Shown here in pieces: positions 18,836-26,512 of a DNA stretch of 50,154 nt (position 1 is its first letter; the number at the start of each line of letters is the position of its first letter). The notes beneath the pieces were generated by a model. It did no database searches. It was not told where the DNA came from and saw only the letters and a list, made by a program, of their open reading frames with translations. This DNA comes from an uncultured Collinsella sp. (GTDB lineage Bacteria; Actinomycetota; Coriobacteriia; Coriobacteriales; Coriobacteriaceae): the NCBI GenBank assembly GCA_900540995.1, contig UQHO01000012.1, positions 1 through 50,154 of the forward strand, given 5' to 3'. A program made the position numbers and the translations under genes.

Positions 18836-21412
18836 TTACTTGACCACCAGGTTGACCAGCTTGCCGGGCACGCAGATGGCCTTGACGACCGTCTTGCCCT
18901 CGAGCCACTTGGCGACGGCGGCCTCGGCGGCAGCCTGCATCTCCTCGTTGGAGACGTCGCGGGCCACATCGATACGACCACGGACCTTGCCGAGCACCTG
19001 AACGACAATCTGCACCGTGTCCTCGATGGACTCGGCCAGGTCGAACTCGGGCCAGGCGGCGGTGTAGGCGTTGCCTTCGCAGCCGAGCGCCTCGTGCCAC
19101 AGTTCGTCGGCCCAGAACGGGCAGATGGGAGCAAGGACGCTCACGATGTCCTTGGCCACGCCGTAGCACAGCGCCTTGTCGCGGGCAGCGCCCTCGGTGG
19201 CATTGAGGTAGGCGCTCGCGGCGTTGACGAGCTCCATAACGGCCGAGATCGCGGTGTTGAACTGACCGCGGTCAAAGTCCTCGGTGCACTTGGCGATGGT
19301 GCGGTGACGCTCGCGATAGAGCTTCATCGCGACCTCGTCGAGCACGGACTTGTCGAAGGCCACGTTAGCGTCGCCGGACTGGACGAGCTGCCACACGATA
19401 CGCCAGGCGCGCTTGATAAAGCGGTTGGCGCCCTCGACGGCCTTGGGATCCCAGTCGAAGTCCTTCTCGGGCGGGGCGATAAACAGGATCGCCAGACGCA
19501 TGGTGTCGGCACCGTAAGGCTCGATGACCGAGCTCGGGGGCACGACGTTGCCCTTGGACTTGGACATGGTGTCGCCGTTCTCGTCCTTGACCATGCCCTG
19601 GCACAGCAGGTTGGTGAAGGGCTCATCCACGCTCAGCAGGCCCAGGTCGCGCAGTGCCTTGGTAAAGAAGCGGCTGTAGAGCAGGTGCAGAATAGCGTGC
19701 TCGATACCGCCGATGTAGTTATCGACGGGCATCCAGCGGTCGGCTGCCTCCTTGGAGAAGGGCAGCTCGGTGTTGTGCGGATCGGTGTAGCGCAGGTAAT
19801 ACCAGCTGGAGCAGGTGAAGGTATCCATGGTATCGGTCTCGCGCTTGGCCGGGCGACCGCAGACCGGGCAGGTGGTCTCGTAGAACTCCTTGCACTCGGC
19901 GAGGGTCTCGCCGGCGCCCAGGTCCAGGTTCTCGGGCAGCGTCACCGGCAGCTGGTCCTCGGGCACGGGCACGATGCCGCAGTGCTCGCAGTGGATGGCC
20001 GGGATGGGGTTGCCCCAATAACGCTGACGGCTGATGAGCCAGTCGCGCAGACGGAACTCGACCTTGCGACGGCCGCAGCCCATGGCCTCGAGGTCGGCCA
20101 CGATCGCAGCCTCGCCCTCGGAGTGCTTGCCACCGCGCATGCCGGTGTACTTGCCGGACTGGACGAGCGTGCCCTCGGCAGCGTGGGCGCAATCCCAGTC
20201 GACGGTCTCGGCATGGAAGGTATCGATGGTCTCGCCGCTGGCCTCGACGGCAGCACGGTCCTCATCGTCCAGAATAATCGGCACGATGGGCAGATCGTAC
20301 TTGCGGGCGAACTCAAAGTCGCGCTGGTCGCCGCAGGGAACGGCCATGACAGCGCCGGTGCCGTAGTCGGACACGACGTAGTCGGCAACCCACACGGGGA
20401 CCTTCTCGCCGTTGACGGGGTTCACGACATAGCGGCCCGTAAAGGCACCATGCTTCTCGAGGGTGCCCTGGGCACGCTCGACGGCAGAGATATGCTTGGA
20501 GTCCTCGACGATCTTGGTGACGGCCTCCTCGTACTCCGTGCCCTCGACGAGCTCGTGCAGACGGGCGTACTCGGGAGCCAGGACAAAGAAGGAGACGCCA
20601 AAGAGCGTATCGGCACGGGTGGTGAAGACGGTGATCTTGCCCTCGTCGCCCTCGATGGGCTCGCCATCCTGGTCGCACAGGGTAAAGTCGACCTCGGCGC
20701 CCTCGGAGCGGCCGATCCAGTTGGCCTGCATCTGCTTAACGCGCTCGGGCCAGCCGGGGAGCTTCTCCAGGTCGTCGAGCAGCTCCTGGGAGTACTCGGT
20801 GATCTTGAAGTACCACTGCTCCAGGTCGCGCTTCTCGGGCTCGGTGCCGCAACGCCAGCACTTGCCCTCGGTCACCTGCTCGTTGGCAAGAACGGTCTTG
20901 CAGGTGGGGCACCAGTTGACCGGGTTCTTCTTGCGGTAGACCAGACCCTTTTCCCACATCTTCTCAAAGATCCACTGACCCCAGCGATAGTAGTCGGGGC
21001 TGCAGGTCTTGACCATGCGATCCAGATCGTAGGAGAAGCCCATGCGCTTCATCGTGGCGAGCGCCTGGTCCATGTTCTTATACGTCCAGGCGGCAGCCTG
21101 CGTGTTGTGCTTGATGGCGGCGTTCTCGGCGGGCAGGCCAAAGGCATCGAAGCCGATGGGGTGCAGCACGTCGTAGCCGCGCATACGGGCCTGACGGGCC
21201 ATGGCATCGCCGATGGTATAGTTGCGCGCGTGGCCCATGTGCAGGTCGCCCGACGGATACGGGAACATCTCGAGCACGTACTTCTTGGGCTTGCTGGCGT
21301 CGGTGTCGACGGCAAAGAGGTTGGAGTCCTCCCAGGCCTTCATCCACTTGGACTCAATGGCCTGCGCGTCGTAGGCAGGGATCTCATCCTTATGATCTGT
21401 GCAATCGCACAT
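18836..21412 (-). CDS. leuS: leucyl-tRNA synthetase
   Basis: Charges tRNA-Leu. The 858-residue enzyme has the class I signatures HMGH (in FPYPSGDLHMGHARNY, about residue 60) and TMSKSKGN, the bacterial zinc-ribbon cysteines (WCPTCKTVL, KCWRCG), the CP1 editing domain (FTTRADTLFGVSF and VPCGDQRDFEFA) and the C-terminal anticodon-binding region. The ATG at 21412 has AAAGGAG five bases upstream. Its leader holds a large palindrome rather than a recognisable T-box. Confidence 0.98.
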   Translation of the reverse strand: MCDCTDHKDEIPAYDAQAIESKWMKAWEDSNLFAVDTDASKPKKYVLEMFPYPSGDLHMGHARNYTIGDAMARQARMRGYDVLHPIGFDAFGLPAENAAIKHNTQAAAWTYKNMDQALATMKRMGFSYDLDRMVKTCSPDYYRWGQWIFEKMWEKGLVYRKKNPVNWCPTCKTVLANEQVTEGKCWRCGTEPEKRDLEQWYFKITEYSQELLDDLEKLPGWPERVKQMQANWIGRSEGAEVDFTLCDQDGEPIEGDEGKITVFTTRADTLFGVSFFVLAPEYARLHELVEGTEYEEAVTKIVEDSKHISAVERAQGTLEKHGAFTGRYVVNPVNGEKVPVWVADYVVSDYGTGAVMAVPCGDQRDFEFARKYDLPIVPIILDDEDRAAVEASGETIDTFHAETVDWDCAHAAEGTLVQSGKYTGMRGGKHSEGEAAIVADLEAMGCGRRKVEFRLRDWLISRQRYWGNPIPAIHCEHCGIVPVPEDQLPVTLPENLDLGAGETLAECKEFYETTCPVCGRPAKRETDTMDTFTCSSWYYLRYTDPHNTELPFSKEAADRWMPVDNYIGGIEHAILHLLYSRFFTKALRDLGLLSVDEPFTNLLCQGMVKDENGDTMSKSKGNVVPPSSVIEPYGADTMRLAILFIAPPEKDFDWDPKAVEGANRFIKRAWRIVWQLVQSGDANVAFDKSVLDEVAMKLYRERHRTIAKCTEDFDRGQFNTAISAVMELVNAASAYLNATEGAARDKALCYGVAKDIVSVLAPICPFWADELWHEALGCEGNAYTAAWPEFDLAESIEDTVQIVVQVLGKVRGRIDVARDVSNEEMQAAAEAAVAKWLEGKTVVKAICVPGKLVNLVVK

Positions 21413-21436
21413 ATCAGCTCCTTTAATCTTTAATGG

Positions 21437-21553
21437 GGTCGGTCGGCTTAGCTTTATTCGCTACTGCGGACAGTCCTGCGCAAGACGAAGAGCACATCAA
21501 GTGCTCTTCTTTGCGTGCGGAACTTGTAGCGAACAAAGCTAAGCCGCCCGACC
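21437..21553. repeat. 117-bp palindromic element in the leuS leader
   Basis: Two 28-base inverted arms (21437-21464 and 21526-21553) match at 26 positions; the arm contains CGGCTTAGCTTT and TTCGCTAC. Inside is a second perfect hairpin, GAAGAGCAC / GTGCTCTTC (21487-21509). The element lies 25 bases before the leuS start, so it may be transcribed as a strong leader structure. It could be a regulatory hairpin or a MITE-like insertion. Confidence 0.75.
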
Positions 21554-21590
21554 CTAAGGTTGACTCGACTGATGATAGCAAATACAACAA

Positions 21591-21621
21591 GCGAGATGCC
21601 TGCGACTTGCAGGCATCTCGC
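21591..21621 (-). terminator. terminator after guaB
   Basis: A perfect 13-bp stem (GCGAGATGCCTGC and its complement) closes a 5-base loop about 50 bases past the guaB stop. On the minus strand it is followed by TTGTTGTATTTG, a moderately T-rich tail. Confidence 0.8.
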
Positions 21622-21671
21622 TTTATCTAAATAACGTGGTTGATACTCAACCTTTATGTGCGGCTCTTATC

Positions 21672-23183
21672 CTATCGATAAGATACGGACTGCTGGGAGT
21701 CCTTAACCACAACGTCGTGGGCGCCGCCTTCGACGATGGAGGTGGAGCTGACCAGGGTCAGGCGTGCCTTTTCCTGGAGCTCGGGGATCGAGAGGGCACC
21801 GCAGTTGCACATCGTGGACTTGACCTTGTAGAGCGTGCCGCCCACGCCGTCCTTGAGGGAACCGGCATAGGGAACGTAGGAGTCGACGCCCTCGACGAAG
21901 CTGAGCTTCGCCGCGCCGCCCAGGTCGTAGCGCTGCCAGTTGCGGGCGCGCGCAGAACCCTCGCCCCAGTACTCCTTCATGTACTGGCCGTTGACGTTGA
22001 CTCGCTCGGTCGGGCTCTCGTCAAAGCGGGCGAAGTAACGGCCCAGCATCATAAAGTCGGCACCCATGGCAAGGGCGAGCGTCATGTGGTAGTCGTAGAC
22101 GATACCGCCGTCGGAGCACACGGGCACGTAGACGCCGGTCTCCTCGTAGTACTCGTCGCGAGCGCGGCAGACGTCGATCAGCGCGGTGGCCTGGCCACGG
22201 CCGATGCCCTTGGTCTCGCGGGTAATGCAGATGGAACCGCCGCCGATACCGACCTTGATGAAGTCGGCACCGCAGTCGGCCAGAAAGCGGAAGCCCTCGG
22301 CGTCGACAACGTTACCGGCACCGACCTTGACGTCCTCGCCGTAGTTGGCGCGGATCCACTCGATGGTGCGCTTCTGCCACTCGCTGAAGCCCTCGGAGGA
22401 GTCGATGCACAGGACATCGGCACCGGCCTCGATGAGCAGCGGCACGCGCTCGGCATAGTCGCGGGTGTTGATACCGGCGCCGACCATGTAGCGCTTGTCG
22501 TTATCGAGCAGCTCGTTGGGGTTGGTCTTGTGGCTGTCGTAGTCCTTGCGGAAGACGATGCCCATGAGGTGATCGTTGTCGTCGACAATGGGCAGGGCGT
22601 TGAGCTTGTTGTCCCAGATGACGTCGTTGGCAACCTTGAGGCTGATGTTCTTATCGCCCACGATGAGCTGCTCGCGCGGGGTCATGAACTCGGAGACCTT
22701 CTTCTGGTGGTCATCGCGGCTGGGGCGATAGTCACGGCTGGTGACGATACCCAGGAGCTTGCCCTTGGGGGTGCCGTCATCGGTAACCGGCATGGTGGAG
22801 TGACCGGTCTTCTCCTTGAGCTCGATGACCTGCTCCATGGTCATGTCGGGGGTCAGCGTGGAATCGGACTGAACGAAGCCAGCCTTGTGATCCTTGACGG
22901 CCTTGACCATAGCGGCCTCGGACTCGGGGGTCTGGGAACCGTAGATGAAGGACAGGCCACCCTCGGTAGCGAGCGCGACACCCATGTCGACGCCCGAGAC
23001 GGACTGCATGATGGCGGAAACCATGGGGATGTTCAGGGTGATTGCCGGCTTCTCACCGCGCTTAAAGCGGGTTAGCGGCGTCTTGAGAGAGACGTTGTTG
23101 GGGATGCACTGCGAGGACGAGTAACCAGGAACCAGCAGATACTCCGAAAACGTGTGGGACTCACCGGGAAAGAACGTAGCCAT
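21672..23183 (-). CDS. guaB: IMP dehydrogenase
   Basis: Oxidises IMP to XMP with NAD, the committed step of GMP synthesis. The 503-residue protein has the beta/alpha barrel interrupted by two CBS domains (HSTMPVTDDGTPKGKLLGIV and LNALPIVDDNDHLMGIVF). The nucleotide site is VPVCSDGGIVYDY. The catalytic Cys loop reads GIGGGSICITRETKG rather than the usual GPGSICTTR, a variant form. AAAGGAG precedes the ATG. CBS domains usually sense adenine or guanine nucleotides. Confidence 0.93.
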   Translation of the reverse strand: MATFFPGESHTFSEYLLVPGYSSSQCIPNNVSLKTPLTRFKRGEKPAITLNIPMVSAIMQSVSGVDMGVALATEGGLSFIYGSQTPESEAAMVKAVKDHKAGFVQSDSTLTPDMTMEQVIELKEKTGHSTMPVTDDGTPKGKLLGIVTSRDYRPSRDDHQKKVSEFMTPREQLIVGDKNISLKVANDVIWDNKLNALPIVDDNDHLMGIVFRKDYDSHKTNPNELLDNDKRYMVGAGINTRDYAERVPLLIEAGADVLCIDSSEGFSEWQKRTIEWIRANYGEDVKVGAGNVVDAEGFRFLADCGADFIKVGIGGGSICITRETKGIGRGQATALIDVCRARDEYYEETGVYVPVCSDGGIVYDYHMTLALAMGADFMMLGRYFARFDESPTERVNVNGQYMKEYWGEGSARARNWQRYDLGGAAKLSFVEGVDSYVPYAGSLKDGVGGTLYKVKSTMCNCGALSIPELQEKARLTLVSSTSIVEGGAHDVVVKDSQQSVSYR

Positions 23184-23375
23184 GTTTCTCCTTTTTCCAT
23201 GCGACCGGTCGGCTGCAGGCCTCGTAGGACCCAGCCCAACCTTGGGCGCCCAATACTGGGGAAGTATCTTAACGCACTTTGACTGCTACAATGCATGATT
23301 TAAGAAGAGCACACGAGGGTTTGACGCAGGCTTTGCGTTTGCCCAGCAAACACTTTAGCGGGGAGACGTGGGCGT

Positions 23376-23723
23376 ATGAAGTACAAGACGACGGCAAAGT
23401 TGGTCATTCAAGCGTGCGACAAAGACCTGCCGGGCGTGTTCGGCCACGGCTGCGTCTTGCTGCTGCAGGGTATTGCCCACGAACACTCGCTCAACCGTGC
23501 CGCCAAGAGCATGGGCATGGCGTATTCCAAGGCCTGGCGCATCGTAAACGAGGCCGAAGGCCAGCTGGGCTGCAAGCTCATCGAGCGCGACGGCGCCCGC
23601 GGATCCACCCTCACCCCCGCCGGCGAGCGGGCCATAGCGGTCTACGAGGAGCTGCAGACCGACATCAACAACGTCATCGCTACCAAAGCCGACGCCCTCA
23701 TCGCCAGCATCAACGCAAAGTAG
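23376..23723 (+). CDS. ModE N-terminal-like winged-helix regulator
   Basis: A 115-residue protein made of little more than a LysR/ModE-type winged helix: HSLNRAAKSMGMAYSKAWRI is the recognition region, followed by EGQLGCKLIERDGARGSTLT and GERAIAVYEEL, the pattern of the ModE N-terminal domain. There is no molybdate-binding (MOP) domain, so it may act without molybdate or be a separate subtype. No molybdate transport or cofactor genes are nearby. A TACAAT at about 23287 could be its -10. It converges on the PLP-enzyme gene. Confidence 0.75.
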   Translation: MKYKTTAKLVIQACDKDLPGVFGHGCVLLLQGIAHEHSLNRAAKSMGMAYSKAWRIVNEAEGQLGCKLIERDGARGSTLTPAGERAIAVYEELQTDINNVIATKADALIASINAK

Positions 23724-23776
23724 TCCTTTTAGGCGGTTTTTAGCCCACAGCGCCCTCGGGTTGAGGCTCGCGCCAC

Positions 23777-23925
23777 AAAACGGGCCCATCTACTACGTTT
23801 AGTTGAACACCCACAACCATACCGGACATTATGAAAATAAAACCGCTGGTAAACAGCTTGGTAATTTTCAAAATAGACGAGTGTGGTCGACCCCTATTGC
23901 TTAAACGTAGTAAATAGGCCGTTTT
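23777..23925. repeat. 149-bp palindromic element between convergent genes
   Basis: Inverted arms of 25 and 24 bases (23777-23801 and 23902-23925) share TACTACGTTTA and AAAACGG with two substitutions and one indel. Shorter inverted pieces lie inside (ATGAAAAT / ATTTTC, and CCACA / TGTGG). The element fills most of the gap between the ModE-like and PLP-enzyme genes, which converge here, and ends near T runs, so it might also end transcription from both sides. Confidence 0.65.
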
Positions 23926-23946
23926 CGTGACACAGACCCCGATTAG

Positions 23947-24966
23947 CTACTTGCGAAGGGCGTTATCGAGAGTGGCAGCCACCTGCAGAGGGTCGTCGGT
24001 GCCGGCGAAGAGGCGGATGGCGCCCCCCTGCTTACCGCGCGGGGCCGAAAGGCGCGTTGCTGAGCCGCCGGCGGGCGACGTGCGGAACTCCCCCGGCAAT
24101 GTGTCGAACAGCTCACCAGCACTTCGCTCGATAAGGTCAAACTCAACTGCCGGGCCAAAGCCGTGCTCGAGGATTCCCGTTGCAACCGCATGGTCGGGAT
24201 GCGAGGTTAGCCCGGGATAGCGCACGTTGCGTACCATCTCGTTGGCGGCCAGATACTCGGCCAGCGCACGGGCGCGATCGAAGTGGGCCTGCATGCGAGC
24301 GTCGAGCGAAGACAGCCCCCGCTCCAGCATGCAAGCCTCATTAGCAGAAAAGTCGAGTGCAGACGCACCGCAATCCGCAAGAAGCGCATGCGCACACTCG
24401 GCGGCGGCATCCACGCGATGGCGCTTAAGCTGCGAGCGCGCCACCGAAGCGGCGACGAGCTTGCGCGGCGCAACGCCGGCACACACACGGTCGAGTGCCT
24501 CGAGCGACAGGACGGCACCCAAACGCAGCGGATCGCACCCAAAGACGCTTGCCACGGTGTTATCCACCACGAGCAACGCACGGGCCTCACGCGCCGCCCG
24601 ACCCAGCGCACGCAGATCGGGCACACGTAGGCCAAACCCGCCGATGGAATTGACGAACCACCACAGATGCGACCCGCCAGCATCAAACGAAGCATCAAAG
24701 CCCTCGGACGCGGCGGTAAACGCCGCAACCGACGGCTCCCCCACGAGCACAACGTCGCAGGCATCAAAGCCGCGCGCAAACGCATCGGCAAAGTCATCGG
24801 CAAACACGACCAGGCGATCGCTGGGACGCACAATCCCCAGCAGGGACAGCGCCGCCGGCACGTGCGAGGCCGCAACAAGACGCGCCTCACGCGCGCCGGC
24901 CCTTGCAGCCCAGGACTCTTCTAGCTGTTGCACGTCCACGCGGCACCATCCCTTACATAAAACCAA
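23947..24966 (-). CDS. Cys/Met-metabolism PLP-enzyme homologue, divergent, catalytic Lys not apparent
   Basis: A 339-residue protein of the trans-sulfuration (cystathionine gamma-synthase) fold. Family landmarks include LLVVDNTVASVFGCDPLRLGA (quoted in part: VVDNTVASVFGCDP, PLP-phosphate region), RGLSSLDARMQAHFDRARAL and VRNVRYPGLTSHPDH. Where the family has the PLP lysine (S-x-T-K-Y-x-x-G-H), this protein reads SLEALDRVCAGVAPRK, with no Lys at the expected spot. It may be catalytically dead or shifted to another role. The ATG at 24966 or the GTG at 24939 (AAGGGA nine bases upstream) could be the start. It lies just past the Pel operon terminator and is probably not part of that operon. Confidence 0.65.
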   Translation of the reverse strand: MVLCKGWCRVDVQQLEESWAARAGAREARLVAASHVPAALSLLGIVRPSDRLVVFADDFADAFARGFDACDVVLVGEPSVAAFTAASEGFDASFDAGGSHLWWFVNSIGGFGLRVPDLRALGRAAREARALLVVDNTVASVFGCDPLRLGAVLSLEALDRVCAGVAPRKLVAASVARSQLKRHRVDAAAECAHALLADCGASALDFSANEACMLERGLSSLDARMQAHFDRARALAEYLAANEMVRNVRYPGLTSHPDHAVATGILEHGFGPAVEFDLIERSAGELFDTLPGEFRTSPAGGSATRLSAPRGKQGGAIRLFAGTDDPLQVAATLDNALRK

Positions 24967-25021
24967 ACCAAGACCAGCCCACCCAGGTCGAGAAAACGTC
25001 AGCGCAAGCAGCGTCGAGCGG

Positions 25022-25045
25022 TCCGGCGTTCGTTAGAACGCCGGA
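25022..25045 (-). terminator. hairpin after the Pel operon
   Basis: A perfect 10-bp stem (TCCGGCGTTC / GAACGCCGGA) with a GTTA loop begins seven bases past the stop of the last gene. There is no T run on the minus strand, so it may be a stabilising 3' end rather than an intrinsic terminator. Confidence 0.45.
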
Positions 25046-25051
25046 ACAAAA

Positions 25052-25717
25052 TTAGCCGTGATATTCGCCGTTGTATTGGATCAACGTTAGATCTTCCACG
25101 CCATCGAGCGCGCGGATGGCGTCGGCATAGGGCATATCCACACCGTCCGAGAACACCTCGACGGCCATCTCGACCTTGTCGCCGCGCATGGTCTTGGACT
25201 TGACGGAAAACTTGGTGCGCCCAAATGCACGCACGATATCGTCGCCGGTGGTCTGACCCGTGTAGTGGATGACCATCATGTACACGCGCGCCTTGTCCTG
25301 GTGGCTCGCAAAGCCGGCAATCATCACCACGATCACCACCGCCGTGAGCCCCACGAGCGCATACATACCGGCTCCCGCCGTAATGCCCGTGGTAATGGAC
25401 CAAAACAGATACAGCAGGTCGAGCGGGTCCTTGACCGCCGTACGGTAGCGGACGATAGACAGAGCACCGACCATACCAAGCGAGATGACCACGTTTGTCG
25501 AGATCGCGAGCGTGACCATGCAGGTGAGCACGCACATGCCCACGAGCGTCACGGCAAAACTGCGCGAATACACCACGCCGGTAAAAAAGCGCTTGTACAC
25601 GTAGTAGATCAGGATGCCCATGGCGAGCGCCACGAGCAGCGACAGGCCAATCTTGGCGGGGTCGACCTGACCAAACGCCTCCAAGACGGAGTTCTTAAAA
25701 AAGTCCCTAGTGCCCAT
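25052..25717 (-). CDS. DUF4956 membrane protein of the Pel operon
   Basis: A 221-residue inner-membrane protein with four or so N-terminal membrane helices (LSLLVALAMGILIYYV, AVTLVGMCVLTCMVTLAIST, a third around ALVGLTAVVIVVMIAG) and a cytoplasmic C-terminal domain. The DUF4956 signature is clear in GALSIVRYRTAVKDPLDLLY. The biochemical role is unknown. DUF4956 genes typically follow VTC-domain genes, as here (three-base gap), which suggests that the two act as one module. In this operon it is the eighth and last gene. Confidence 0.85.
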   Translation of the reverse strand: MGTRDFFKNSVLEAFGQVDPAKIGLSLLVALAMGILIYYVYKRFFTGVVYSRSFAVTLVGMCVLTCMVTLAISTNVVISLGMVGALSIVRYRTAVKDPLDLLYLFWSITTGITAGAGMYALVGLTAVVIVVMIAGFASHQDKARVYMMVIHYTGQTTGDDIVRAFGRTKFSVKSKTMRGDKVEMAVEVFSDGVDMPYADAIRALDGVEDLTLIQYNGEYHG

Positions 25718-25720
25718 GGT

Positions 25721-26512
25721 CTAAATATCCCCTCGGTTCCCAAAATCCGATTCCCAGTAGTTAAAACCGCGCAGGTAGGCGGTCTTGTCATAACACAGGC
25801 AGTACTTAGAGACCGCCGTGAGTTCGGCCGCACCTGGCGGCACCATATCGCGCACCAGCTGCGGACAAAACTCGGTAAACTTGACCTCCATCACCAGCTT
25901 TCCGGGCTCCAAGACCGGCAGCGCGGGCAGCGTCGCGTCAAAGATGTCAAAGCTCCCCACCGCGGCACGCACGTTCATGTCAAACGTGATGCGCACGGTA
26001 CCCTCGTCCATCACCCACGGCTCGCGCTCGTAGTCCACGATGGTCCGCGGGCGCATCATATTGCAGATGCACTCGATGTAGAACTCGCGGCAGAGCGGAT
26101 AGGGGCTCCTCAGCAAAAAGTCGTAGTCGCCGGCCAGGATCTGCTCAAACTCGCCTCGCGTGAGCGGCGCGTCCTCCTTGTAGATCCAGCTGCCGTACTT
26201 CTTTTTGCGCTCGAGCTTAATCACCTCGTCGCTGCCGTTGTAGATGCGCACGCGATACTTTTTGCGCATGAGGATGCCGGCGTCTTTTTCTTCGTAGGCC
26301 GAGTTGCAGTAGTCGTCAAAGTACAGGCTGCGAATGGTGTAACCGCCCGCCTGCGCATGCTTGTCTAGTTTAAAAACCGGCGCCATGCGGCAGGCAAGCG
26401 CGGCGTGCTCGCCCTCGTTAATGAGATATTTGAGCTCGTGGCGGTAACGCTCCTGCGTGGCACGCACAGGCGGGGCCGCCAAGCGCTCAAGCAGCGCGCT
26501 AGCCCTCCTCAT
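25721..26512 (-). CDS. VTC-domain (polyphosphate polymerase-like) protein
   Basis: A 263-residue VTC/CYTH-like tunnel protein. In the yeast VTC complex this domain makes polyphosphate from ATP; bacterial free-standing copies next to DUF4956 and CotH have no proven product. Basic tunnel residues typical of the family are visible: YRHELKYLI, RIYNGSDEVIKLERKKK, DYERE and VMEVKFTEFCPQ, then SKYCLCYDK. No transmembrane helix is evident, so it is probably cytoplasmic and may dock on the DUF4956 protein. The start overlaps the CotH gene end by 14 bases. Confidence 0.85.
   Translation of the reverse strand: MRRASALLERLAAPPVRATQERYRHELKYLINEGEHAALACRMAPVFKLDKHAQAGGYTIRSLYFDDYCNSAYEEKDAGILMRKKYRVRIYNGSDEVIKLERKKKYGSWIYKEDAPLTRGEFEQILAGDYDFLLRSPYPLCREFYIECICNMMRPRTIVDYEREPWVMDEGTVRITFDMNVRAAVGSFDIFDATLPALPVLEPGKLVMEVKFTEFCPQLVRDMVPPGAAELTAVSKYCLCYDKTAYLRGFNYWESDFGNRGDI

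Noticed and set aside
19094..21433. A 779-codon plus-strand frame opposite leuS
   Set aside because: Shadow of leuS with no ribosome site or domain.
21413..21671. T-box riboswitch before leuS
   Set aside because: No antiterminator consensus or specifier-loop pattern was found; only the palindrome and the guaB terminator are supported.
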